DNA from: Amycolatopsis decaplanina DSM 44594
GTDB taxonomy: Bacteria > Actinomycetota > Actinomycetes > Mycobacteriales > Pseudonocardiaceae
Direction: 5' to 3'
DNA length: 64,000 bases
Assembly: GCF_000342005.1 (NCBI RefSeq)
Contig: NZ_AOHO01000075.1
Coordinates: 62,001 to 126,000 of the forward strand
Made by a program: the position numbers and the translations under genes. Of the stretch, positions 44,550-52,876 are shown piece after piece. Positions within the stretch are counted from its first letter, which is position 1, and each line of letters starts with the position of its first letter. A model generated the notes under the pieces. The model searched no databases, had not been told where the DNA came from, and worked only from the letters and a program-made list of their open reading frames with translations.

Positions 44550-45047
44550 GTCGCGTCTCCTTTGAGCAGTACTTCGAGAAATGACCCGTGCGGGGGCTAT
44601 GACGGACACGCCGGGATCCCGCGCGGGCGGCTTCCGCGGGCGGGCTCGCCCCACATTAGCCAGCGGTAGTGCGTCCAGGGAGGAGCCTGCTGGAAGGCCT
44701 CGTCGTCATACAGGACTGTTCGTTCTGTTCTGGCGACCACTAGAGCGCCTGACGATTGCGGCGCGCTTGCGACGGCCGCAGCCTTGGCGCAACCCGGCCT
44801 CAACTCCGCACTCGGGAAAAGGCCCTACGGATCTTGGGCGATCGGCCCGAAGGCACTGCAGGCCATCCCTGACGCCGCATCGACCCGATCTCCTCAAGCT
44901 CGACGTCCCGTCGCTCCGCTGGCATAGGCCCCCTACCGTCCGCCCCTGGAACTGATCTGCCCGCCTTCGCCCGTGCCACCGTCCGGGGCCGCCGGGGTGG
45001 CGCACGCTCCGGCGTTTGACCCGAGGCAGTCCGGCTAACCCGGCTCC
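44550..45047. other. Intergenic region upstream of the operon
   Basis: About 500 bp without a supported gene. Short open frames exist on both strands (one on the minus strand at 44597-44803 and one on the plus strand at 44581-44955) but show no family signature. The operon's promoter probably lies in the first 150 bases. No strong hairpins or repeats were seen. Confidence 0.4.
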
Positions 45048-45500
45048 ATGAGAATTCCCGCGTCCTCGCTCATGCTCGGCCTCGGCTTCGGTGGTTTCCT
45101 CGACGGCATCGTCGCCCATCAGATCCTCGGCTGGCATCACATGCTCTCGAGCTGGTATCCCCCGGACAACCCGGCGGACCTGCACCTCAACATGGTCGGC
45201 GACGGCCTGTTCCACCTACTGTGCTTGATCTTCGTGCTCGTCGGTGTCGTCCTGCTCAACCGCGGAACTCGCCTGCCCTGGCCGGTGCTCTGGGGCGGGG
45301 CATTCATGGGCTGGGGCATCTTCAACCTCGTCGAAGGAACCATCGACCATCTGATCCTCGGTGTGCACCACGTCCGCCCCGGTGGCCACCAGCTCACCTA
45401 TGACCTGGGCTTCTTGGCACTCGGAGCCGTCCTGATCGTGATCGGTCTCCTGATGACGCGCCGATACGCGAAGGGACACAGCCTCGTCGATCGTCCATGA
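45048..45500 (+). CDS. DUF2243 membrane protein
   Basis: A 150-residue protein with four hydrophobic segments. It shows the conserved pattern GFGGFLDGIVAHQILGWHHM and FNLVEGTIDHLILGVHHVRP, with many histidines, as in the DUF2243 family. The biochemical role is unknown. It is a single gene with its own promoter region, convergent to the YihY gene. Confidence 0.9.
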   Translation: MRIPASSLMLGLGFGGFLDGIVAHQILGWHHMLSSWYPPDNPADLHLNMVGDGLFHLLCLIFVLVGVVLLNRGTRLPWPVLWGGAFMGWGIFNLVEGTIDHLILGVHHVRPGGHQLTYDLGFLALGAVLIVIGLLMTRRYAKGHSLVDRP

Positions 45501-45698
45501 GGTTTGGCCGGTCTCCGCGTTTCACGCTTTCCGTCGCCGACTCGCCCGCCGTCAGAACCGGTTCCTCCGACTCTCCCCTTGCACCACTTCGGGAAGGTCG
45601 GGCAGCCTTCGCAGATTCTCGAACGAGTGCCGTAGGCGCGGATGCTCTTCAACCGCTCCGCAGTGCCTCTTCCGCCTCGGCTTGGGACGCGGCGAACC

Positions 45699-46688
45699 TC
45701 AGGGATCAGACCGACGGTGCGTCTCGACGTCGGCGGCCTGCTCATCGTCCATGGCGCTGGTGTCGCGCGGCGGAAGGAAGGGCTCGTCCCGTGCCGGGCG
45801 TCCGGCTGCTTGTTCTTTGCCTCGCGCGAGTTCCGCGTCGAGTTCGGCACCGAGCAGGACGGCGATGTTCGAGATCCACAACCAGACCAGGAACACGATC
45901 ACCCCGGCCAGTGATCCGTAAATCTTGTTGTACGAGGCGAAGTTGCTCACGTAGATCGCGAATCCCGTCGTCGCGGCGGCCCACAGCAGCACGGCGACCA
46001 GCCCGCCTGGGGTCATCCAGCGGAACCCGGGTTGCCGCACATTGGGACTCGCCCAGTAGAGCACCGCGAACGCCAAACCCGCCAAGAGCGCGATCACGGG
46101 CCATTTCGCGATGTCCCAGATCAGGACACCGGTCGAACCCAGTCCCACGAGATCACCCAGTGACCGGGCGACGTCGCCCGTCGCGACGATGCCGATCGCG
46201 CAGAGTGCGAGAAGGACGAGGAGAGCGAGGGTGAGACCGAGCCTCAGTGGCCAGGTCTTCCAGACCGGACGGCCTTCGGGCATCGAGTAGATGACATTGG
46301 AAGCACGCATGAACGCGCCGATGTAGCCCGAAGACGACCAGAGAGCGGCCAGGACACCGAAGATCGCGGCGACACCGGCCAGCCCGCTGGACCGGGACAG
46401 TTCCTCGATCGCGCCGGTCAGGATCTCGCGACCCTGGCCGGGAACGATCCGCCCGGCGTTGTCGATCAGGGTCTGGGTGGCCGACGGTCCGAGCAAGCCG
46501 AGGATCCCGGTCAGCACCAGCAGACCGGGAAACAGCGAGAGCACGCCGTAGTAGGTGAGCGCGGCCGCCCAGTCGAACAGGCTGTCGCGATTGAACTGGA
46601 CGACCGTCCGTTTGAGGACCGCCCACCACGATCGCTGCGGCAAGTCGGTCGGACTGTCGGGCTCGTTGGAATGCTTCGACGCGGACAA
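45699..46688 (-). CDS. YihY/BrkB family membrane protein
   Basis: A 329-residue protein with about six membrane helices, from TTG 46688, which has AGGAGGTCACC directly upstream. Upstream in-frame starts to 46994 are rejected because they would cross the palindromic hairpin at 46807-46865. The pattern FDWAAALTYYGVLSLFPGLL is typical of YihY. Proteins of this family were once called ribonuclease BN by error; their role, perhaps lipid or small-molecule movement, is unsettled. Confidence 0.88.
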   Translation of the reverse strand: MSASKHSNEPDSPTDLPQRSWWAVLKRTVVQFNRDSLFDWAAALTYYGVLSLFPGLLVLTGILGLLGPSATQTLIDNAGRIVPGQGREILTGAIEELSRSSGLAGVAAIFGVLAALWSSSGYIGAFMRASNVIYSMPEGRPVWKTWPLRLGLTLALLVLLALCAIGIVATGDVARSLGDLVGLGSTGVLIWDIAKWPVIALLAGLAFAVLYWASPNVRQPGFRWMTPGGLVAVLLWAAATTGFAIYVSNFASYNKIYGSLAGVIVFLVWLWISNIAVLLGAELDAELARGKEQAAGRPARDEPFLPPRDTSAMDDEQAADVETHRRSDP

Positions 46689-46806
46689 GGTGACCTCCTG
46701 GCGGGGATCCTCTGGCGTACCCCGGAGCGCCCAGGCGAAACACTCGGACGCGGCTCCAGCACCTGGGGCTATTGAGGGGTAAGGCAACGGTGTCGTGTCG
46801 AGTGGC

Positions 46807-46865
46807 GTGTCCGTGAAGGCCTCCTTGCCTACCCTCAAGGTAGGCAAGGAGGCCTTCACGGACAC
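46807..46865. terminator. 25-bp palindromic hairpin
   Basis: A perfect 25-bp inverted repeat (46807-46831 with 46841-46865), left arm starting GTGTCCGTGAAGGCCTCC, nine-base loop. It lies between the GAF-ANTAR gene and YihY on the same strand, so it can terminate the first and insulate the second. It is unrelated to the four-copy palindrome family but has a similar size. Confidence 0.75.
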
Positions 46866-47053
46866 CCGAACGGCATCTGTGGCCCCAGGCGCACCAGTAG
46901 TCACAGCGGTGCCGTGTGAAGGATGTACTGGCAAGGGTGTGAAGGGCTTGTCACTCTGACATGACACCGTTGACTTTCGGCTCAGTAACCCCACATCGGG
47001 GACCGACGACTCGACCCCAGGACCATCCGCCTCTACCCGGCGTGCCCCCTCAC

Positions 47054-47785
47054 TCAGTGGCGCAGGGCTCGTCGGGGTACTGGCAGGGTTCCGGCTTCGA
47101 TGACGTGGCGGGCGACTTCGCTGAGCTTGCGCTGGTTTCGCCGCGCGTGCGCACGCATGTCCTCGAAAGCCTTGTCCACTGTGGTGTTCCGGCGTGCCGA
47201 GAGGGCTCCCTTCGCCTGTTCGATGAGGACCCGGCTCTGAAGCGCGTTGTTCAGCTGGGTGACCATGTCGGTCTGCTCACGCACGGCCCGTTCGTGCAGG
47301 ATGCCGATCGCCGCCACATCGGCCAGGGACTGCGCGAGGTGGATGTCCGGCCAGGTACACGGGGCGGGTTCGCGGCGCAGGAGAAGCAGGACGCCCAGCG
47401 TCTCTTCGCGCAACCGCAACGGAAGGGCATGGGCATGGCGATAGCCCGCACGGGTGGCCGCGGAGGTGAATGCCGGCCAGAGTTCGGGTCGGCGATCCCC
47501 CACCTCGATGGGGCCGACCTGTTCGGCGGTCCGGTAACACTGCGCCACCGGCCCCTCGTCCGACGCCGCGTCGAGCAGATCGGCCAGACGCCGGTCCCCA
47601 TGGGACGCGGCCACCGGGCGGAGCATGCCCTCCGCCGGGGCGAGGAACAGACCTGCCGAGGTGATGTCCAGCAGTTCGGTACACCTGGCGGCTAGGACAC
47701 CGAGCAGCTTCACCACGTCGAAGTCGCATTTCACCGTGTCGGCGAGTTCGATGAAGGTCTCGGCGAGACGCAGTTCATGGTCCAT
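47054..47785 (-). CDS. GAF-ANTAR transcription antiterminator
   Basis: A 243-residue protein from ATG 47785, with AAAGGAGA upstream. Residues 10-160 fit a GAF domain, and residues about 175-230 an ANTAR RNA-binding domain (LQSRVLIEQAKGALSARRNT, VDKAFEDMRAHARRNQRKLS). ANTAR proteins bind nascent RNA hairpins and prevent termination. In actinomycetes this arrangement is a common sensor-type regulator. The ligand is unknown. Confidence 0.9.
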   Translation of the reverse strand: MDHELRLAETFIELADTVKCDFDVVKLLGVLAARCTELLDITSAGLFLAPAEGMLRPVAASHGDRRLADLLDAASDEGPVAQCYRTAEQVGPIEVGDRRPELWPAFTSAATRAGYRHAHALPLRLREETLGVLLLLRREPAPCTWPDIHLAQSLADVAAIGILHERAVREQTDMVTQLNNALQSRVLIEQAKGALSARRNTTVDKAFEDMRAHARRNQRKLSEVARHVIEAGTLPVPRRALRH

Positions 47786-47832
47786 CTCTTCTCCTTTCAG
47801 CACAACGCGATCGCAATGAGTCCAGCCAGCCG

Positions 47833-48015
47833 TCAGTGCGTGTCATCGTGAGTCGCCACGCCGAAGGAGTAGTCGCGTAACCGCAGCAGAGCGTCTTTGA
47901 GCGGAACGTCCAGTGACACCGACGGAATCCCGGTGGCCTGGTGCAGTTCCGCGCGGTGCAACTGCTGCGACCACGGCGGTCCTGCCTCCTCGCCGGGTCC
48001 GATGAGCAACGACGG
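47833..48015 (-). pseudogene. Remnant of a second ANTAR protein
   Basis: About 60 residues ending at 47833 read HRAELHQATGIPSVSLDVPL then KDALLRLRDYSFGVATH, the end of a GAF-ANTAR protein (compare ELHQATGMV in the family). There is no GAF domain or intact start. It directly precedes the intact GAF-ANTAR gene on the same strand, so it is probably a decayed neighbour copy. Confidence 0.55.
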
Positions 48016-48472
48016 AGCAACGCGCGCGCCCGTACCCTGGCCGCGAATGGTCATCGAGCCTGCCGACCTCGGTAACAGGTCAACGCACCGACCACCAGGA
48101 TCGGAAACGCGAAGATCGCCCGAACCCGGTCCGTCCGGTCCAGATCCGGCACGGCACCGGCTCATCCTCCCGAACGGACGTCACCGTCGACCCACGAGCC
48201 GGCAAACAAAGCCCGACTGGAAATGACAACGGCTACCGTCTGAACCGCGCCACAGGACCACAAGATTTTAGAAAGTACGAGAAGATGAATACAAGACCCA
48301 CGACGAGCTCTTCCGCCGTTCCCCCATTCGGACGTCCCGGTGCCCGGTTCTATGGCGAGTCACTGACGGGTGCGGTGGAATTTGAACCACGACTGCACAG
48401 GAAGACCTGAAGCTCCACGACGTCGCCCTCGTCGCCGGTGTGATGATGCGACACCTCTGAAGGCCCTCGCCT
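48016..48472. other. Intergenic stretch, no gene seen
   Basis: Only short frames without family signatures occur here. Around 48200-48290 the composition is lower in GC (for example GATTTTAGAAAG). The strand gap between the ANTAR remnant and the GlcD/GlcF-like gene ends here; no obvious promoter repeats were noted. Confidence 0.35.
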
Positions 48473-51400
48473 TCATGGGCGCAGACGCCGCCAAAGCAGT
48501 GACGCGGCCACCAATCCGGCTGCCGCCGTGACTGTTCTTCCCGCCCGTTCACCCGGGAATCGCGTGGGCTCCGGTCGTTCCCCTGGTACGGCGTCCTGAA
48601 GCACCTCGGCCAAGTGCAGCGGCACGCGACCGGTATTCCCTTGCTCGATCTGGGTTCGGCAACTGAAGCCGTCGGCCAGGATCAGCGTTTCCGGTGCCGC
48701 CTCGCGCACCGCGGGCAGCAGGGTGCGCTCGGCGCACGCCATCGAGACGTCGTAGTGGCCGCGTTCGAACCCGAAGTTGCCCGCCAGCCCGCAACACCCG
48801 GAATCCAGCACCTCGACGTCCACGCCGGCGCGGTGCAACACGGTCGTGTCGGTACTGAATCCCATGATGGCGTGATGATGACAGTGTTTCTGGGCGATGG
48901 CGTCACGCCTTAGCGGAGACGGGTGCCATTCCTCAGGGGCGTGATGGAGCAGGGCTTCGGCCAGTGTCACGAAGCGTTTCGACAGCCGGTGCACGTCTTG
49001 GTTCTGCGGAAGAAGTTCGGCGGCGTCCGAGCGGAACACCGCGGTGCACGACGGTTCGAGGCCGACGACCAGCGTTCCCGCCTCGATCCAGGGCCGCAGC
49101 ACGTCCAGCGTATGCCGCAACACCTTCTTCGCGACCGGGAGCTGGCCGGTCGAGATCCAGGTGAGCCCGCAGCAGACCGGCCCGGCGGGCACCGCGACCC
49201 GGAATCCGGCGGACTCGAGTACCCGGACCGCCGCCTTGCCGATGTGCGGGGCGAAATGGTTGACGAACGTGTCCGGCCAGAGGACGGCGGCGTTCGCCTC
49301 GCCCGGTCCCGGTTGCCGGTGCGCGCGTTCCCGGGTCCACCATTGCTGGAACGTTTCGCCGGCGAAGGCGGGAGCGTCCCGTTGCGGGGCCACCCCGGCC
49401 AGCCGCTTGCCCAGTGCGGCGATGCCGGGAGCGTTCAGGAGGGCGTTCACCATGCCAGGAGCCACTTTCGCGGCCTTGGCCAGCGCGGGCAGCCACCCGA
49501 GCGCGTAGTGCGCCATCGGCCGTACCCGGCCCCGATAGTGCTGATAGAGGAACTCGGCCTTGTAAGTGGCCATGTCCACCCCGACGGGACAATCGCTCTT
49601 GCACCCTTTGCACGCCAGACAGAGATCCAGCGCGTCGCGCACCTCCGTGGAGCGCCAGCCGTCTCGCACCGGGGAGTCCTCGTGTCCCTCCAACATCTCG
49701 AACAGCAGCCTGGCCCGGCCCCGCGTGGAGTGTTCTTCCTCGCGAGTGACCTGGTAGGACGGGCACATCACGCCTCCCCGCGGATCGGGACGGCGACATT
49801 GGCCGACCCCGACACAGCGCAAAGCGGCCCGGGAGAAGCTGTGGTCGTCCTCCGGGAAGCCGAACTGGGTCCGGTGGCTCCCCGGCCGCCAGTCCGCGCC
49901 GAGCCGCAGATCGCCGTCCAGCGCGAAGGGGGCGACCACCTTCCCCGGGTTCATCCGGTTGTCCGGGTCGAAGGCGGCCTTCACCTCACCGAACGCCTGC
50001 ACGATCCGGGACCCGAACATGCGGACGAGCAGTTCGCCCCGTGCCTGCCCGTCACCGTGCTCGCCCGACAGCGAGCCGCCGTAGGAGGCCACCAGGTCGG
50101 CCGCGCGTTCGAGAAAGTCGCGGTAGGCCGCCACCCCCGTGGCCTCGTCGAGGCGGAACGGGATGCGGACATGAAGGCACGCCTGGCCGAAATGTCCGTA
50201 CAGGGACGGCCGATCGAGGTCGAACTCGGCGAACAACCGGCGCAGATCCCGGAGGTAGTCGCCGAGCCGGTCCGGCGGCACCGCGGAGTCTTCCCATCCT
50301 GGCCACGTGTCCGATATTCCCGGCGCTCGCGCCGTTGCCCCGAGCCCGGACTCCCGGGCTTTGAGCAGTTGTTCCTGCTCGACCGGCGCACTCGTCAGCC
50401 GCACGTGCTCGTCGTCGTCATTCCGGCCGAGTCTCCGCAAGGTCGTGTATGCCGCCTCCAGCGCCTCGTCCGGGCTCTCTCCGCCGTATTGAGCGATCAG
50501 CCAGCCTCGGCCGGCCGGAAGCGCGTCGATGGATTCAAGATGCAGGTGCTTCGCCCGCATGAATTCGACGAGCCGGTCGTCGAGGGCTTCGAGCCGGACC
50601 GGAGCCACGCCTTCCAATACGCCGGGCACCGCGTCCGCGGCGTCGGCGATATCGGGGAATCCGAGCACCAGCATCGCGGTGTGCTCCACGACGGGGACCA
50701 GGTCCAGCTCCGCGCGCAGAACCGTGGCCAGTGTTCCTTCACTCCCGACGACGAGCTTCGCCACATCGAAGCCGGCTTCGGGTAAAAGCGCGTCGATATT
50801 GTAACCGGACACCCGGCGCGGAATGTCGGGGAATCGGTGGCGGACGTCGTCGCCGTACCGGTCGCGTATCCCCCGCAGGTCCCGGTAGAGCTGTCCGCGC
50901 CTGCCGCCTTCGCCGATGATCCGGGCCATCTCGTCGTCGCCGGTCGGCCCCACCCAGCAGCGAAGACCGTCGTAGGTGAGCACTTCCAGCCGCCGGACGT
51001 TGTCCACGGTCTTGCCGGTGCGCTGAGCGGTCGCACCACAGGAATTGTTGCCGATCATGCCGCCGAGCGCGCAATGGCTGTGCGTCGACGGACGTGGGCC
51101 GAATTCCAGGCCGTGCGCGGCGAGTTCGGCGTTGAGGTCGTCGAGCACCATCCCCGGTTCCACCACGCAGGTCCGTGCGCCCGGATCCACCGCGAGCAGG
51201 TGGTGACAGTACTTCGTCCAGTCGATCACCACGGCCGCGTTGGTGCCTTGGCCCGCGAGGCTGGTGCCCCCGCCCCTGGACAGCACCGGAGCCCCGTACC
51301 GGTGACAGACCTCGATCGCGCTCGCCCCGGCTTCGATGGACCGGGGCACCACCACCCCGAGGGGGATCTGGCGGTAGTTGGAGGCGTCGGTGGAGTAGGC

Positions 51401-51517
51401 GCCCCGGGAGCCGGCATCGAAACGGACTTCTCCCTCCACAGCCGACCGCAGTCCGCTCTCCAAAACGGGAACGTCGACGCGGACGAGGCCGGGCGGCGCG
51501 GGAACGGGACGAGACAT
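48473..51517 (-). CDS. FAD-binding and Fe-S oxidase (GlcD/GlcF fusion, 2-hydroxyacid dehydrogenase-like)
   Basis: A 1014-residue protein. The N-terminal half is an FAD-binding PCMH/VAO-type domain (LSRGGGTSLAGQGTNAAVVI, IGNNSCGATAQRTGKTVDNV). In the second half, CVGVGQCR with CPSYQ, then CLACKGCKSDCPVGVD hold two 4Fe-4S clusters, and CCG motifs (VCCGLTW, SGCCGLAGNFG) follow as in GlcF. The last 20 residues are hydrophobic and may anchor it. It probably oxidises a D-2-hydroxyacid and passes electrons to the respiratory chain. Confidence 0.9.
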   Translation of the reverse strand: MSRPVPAPPGLVRVDVPVLESGLRSAVEGEVRFDAGSRGAYSTDASNYRQIPLGVVVPRSIEAGASAIEVCHRYGAPVLSRGGGTSLAGQGTNAAVVIDWTKYCHHLLAVDPGARTCVVEPGMVLDDLNAELAAHGLEFGPRPSTHSHCALGGMIGNNSCGATAQRTGKTVDNVRRLEVLTYDGLRCWVGPTGDDEMARIIGEGGRRGQLYRDLRGIRDRYGDDVRHRFPDIPRRVSGYNIDALLPEAGFDVAKLVVGSEGTLATVLRAELDLVPVVEHTAMLVLGFPDIADAADAVPGVLEGVAPVRLEALDDRLVEFMRAKHLHLESIDALPAGRGWLIAQYGGESPDEALEAAYTTLRRLGRNDDDEHVRLTSAPVEQEQLLKARESGLGATARAPGISDTWPGWEDSAVPPDRLGDYLRDLRRLFAEFDLDRPSLYGHFGQACLHVRIPFRLDEATGVAAYRDFLERAADLVASYGGSLSGEHGDGQARGELLVRMFGSRIVQAFGEVKAAFDPDNRMNPGKVVAPFALDGDLRLGADWRPGSHRTQFGFPEDDHSFSRAALRCVGVGQCRRPDPRGGVMCPSYQVTREEEHSTRGRARLLFEMLEGHEDSPVRDGWRSTEVRDALDLCLACKGCKSDCPVGVDMATYKAEFLYQHYRGRVRPMAHYALGWLPALAKAAKVAPGMVNALLNAPGIAALGKRLAGVAPQRDAPAFAGETFQQWWTRERAHRQPGPGEANAAVLWPDTFVNHFAPHIGKAAVRVLESAGFRVAVPAGPVCCGLTWISTGQLPVAKKVLRHTLDVLRPWIEAGTLVVGLEPSCTAVFRSDAAELLPQNQDVHRLSKRFVTLAEALLHHAPEEWHPSPLRRDAIAQKHCHHHAIMGFSTDTTVLHRAGVDVEVLDSGCCGLAGNFGFERGHYDVSMACAERTLLPAVREAAPETLILADGFSCRTQIEQGNTGRVPLHLAEVLQDAVPGERPEPTRFPGERAGRTVTAAAGLVAASLLWRRLRP

Positions 51518-51563
51518 GCGAAAGACCTCCGGTTCGAGCAGAGTGGGCGGCACCTCGCGGTAC

Positions 51564-52673
51564 TCACCGCACGCGGTAACGGTCGGCTTCTTCGGGTAAA
51601 AGAACCAGCCCGTGTCCGGAAACGCTCAGGTCGGGCCGGGCCTGACCGCCGTCGGGAGACACGGTTCCCGCGAAGAAGAGCCGTTCGAGGCGGTCGTGAT
51701 CGACGAACCATTCGATGTGGCGCAGGTTGGGCGTGCAGACCGCCGCGTGAACGGAAAGGTTGGGCGCGCAATGCGCGGACACCTGCAGGTTCGCCGTCGA
51801 GGCCACCGCCGCCGCCCGTGCCCATTCCGTGTAGCCGCCGCACCGCGTCACATCGATCTGAAGACAGTCGACGGCTTCGGCGGCCACCATGCGCCCGAAA
51901 TACGGCAGGTCGTAGCCGTATTCGCCGGCTGCCACGTCCGGGAGGACGCCCTGGCGGACCCTTCGCAAGCCTGCGAGGTCGTCACTCGACACCGGTTCCT
52001 CGAACCACCGGACGTCCGACTCGGCCAGCCGCTGCCCCACGCGGATCGCCTGGGCGGCTTGGTAAGCGCCGTTCGCGTCGACGTACAGTTCGGTCGACGG
52101 CCCGATGACCTCGCGTGCGAGCCGGACTCGCGCGAGATCCCGCCTGACGGCTGTGCCCCAGGATTCGCCGATCTTGATCTTCACCCGCGGGATTCCCTGG
52201 CCGCCGACCCATTCCTCCAGCTGGCTCCGAAGCCGCGAGTCGTCGTAGGTGGTGAATCCGCCACTGCCGTAGACCGGCGCACTGTCGTGCACCTTGCCGA
52301 GAAGCCGGCTGAGCGGAAGCCCGGCGAGTTCGGCGGCGAGGTCCCACAAGGCGATGTCGACCGCCGACAGGGCGCAGGACACGAGCCCCGGCCTGCCGAG
52401 GTTCCGGATCCGCCGCTGCATAGCCAGCCAGGCTCCCGGCACTTCCAATGCCGATCGCCCGGTGACCACCTCGGCCAGTACCTCGCTCACGACGTCCACG
52501 GCCGCGGCGGCGCAATAGGTCCAGCCCGAGCCGGTGGCGCCTTCCGCCGTCGCCTGGACGAAGACGATCGTGGTGGCGTTCCACTCCAAGGTGCCGTCGC
52601 CCTGGGGCCCCGGCGTGGGAAGCCGGTACGCGGTCGCCCGGAGCGATTCGATCACCGCATCGCCTTCGGTCAT
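51564..52673 (-). CDS. Enolase-superfamily enzyme (mandelate racemase/muconate lactonizing group)
   Basis: A 369-residue protein from ATG 52673. The catalytic pattern is KIKIGESWG with the lysine base, metal ligands in YVDANGAY, WFEEPVSSDD and AAGEYGYD, and a histidine in QVSAHCAPNLSVHAAV. The MR-type enzymes abstract a proton alpha to a carboxylate, as in dehydration of sugar acids. It lies 46 bp upstream of the 2-hydroxyacid oxidase on the same strand and is likely co-transcribed, so the two may handle the same acid. Confidence 0.87.
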   Translation of the reverse strand: MTEGDAVIESLRATAYRLPTPGPQGDGTLEWNATTIVFVQATAEGATGSGWTYCAAAAVDVVSEVLAEVVTGRSALEVPGAWLAMQRRIRNLGRPGLVSCALSAVDIALWDLAAELAGLPLSRLLGKVHDSAPVYGSGGFTTYDDSRLRSQLEEWVGGQGIPRVKIKIGESWGTAVRRDLARVRLAREVIGPSTELYVDANGAYQAAQAIRVGQRLAESDVRWFEEPVSSDDLAGLRRVRQGVLPDVAAGEYGYDLPYFGRMVAAEAVDCLQIDVTRCGGYTEWARAAAVASTANLQVSAHCAPNLSVHAAVCTPNLRHIEWFVDHDRLERLFFAGTVSPDGGQARPDLSVSGHGLVLLPEEADRYRVR

Positions 52674-52876
52674 CGCTCGGTCCTCGTCAGACAGCACTTC
52701 GCCACCTCCGATCCGCTCATCGCCGCCTACCCGGTGGGCGTGTCCCCAAACGAGGCGGGAGAACTCGATGGAGTAAAGACTTCCGAGTTCCCGGGGCGAG
52801 CACGTGTCAGCCCCTCCTGGGCGGGTAGGCGTTCACCGGAGACACCCGGTCCGGAAAGACTCGCAAGGGAGAGATC

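Noticed and set aside
44597..44803. 68-residue minus-strand frame upstream of the operon
   Set aside because: No family signature, no Shine-Dalgarno site and low support; likely part of the promoter region.
46689..46994. Extended N-terminus of YihY
   Set aside because: It would translate the 25-bp palindrome; the TTG at 46688 has a perfect AGGAGGTCACC site.
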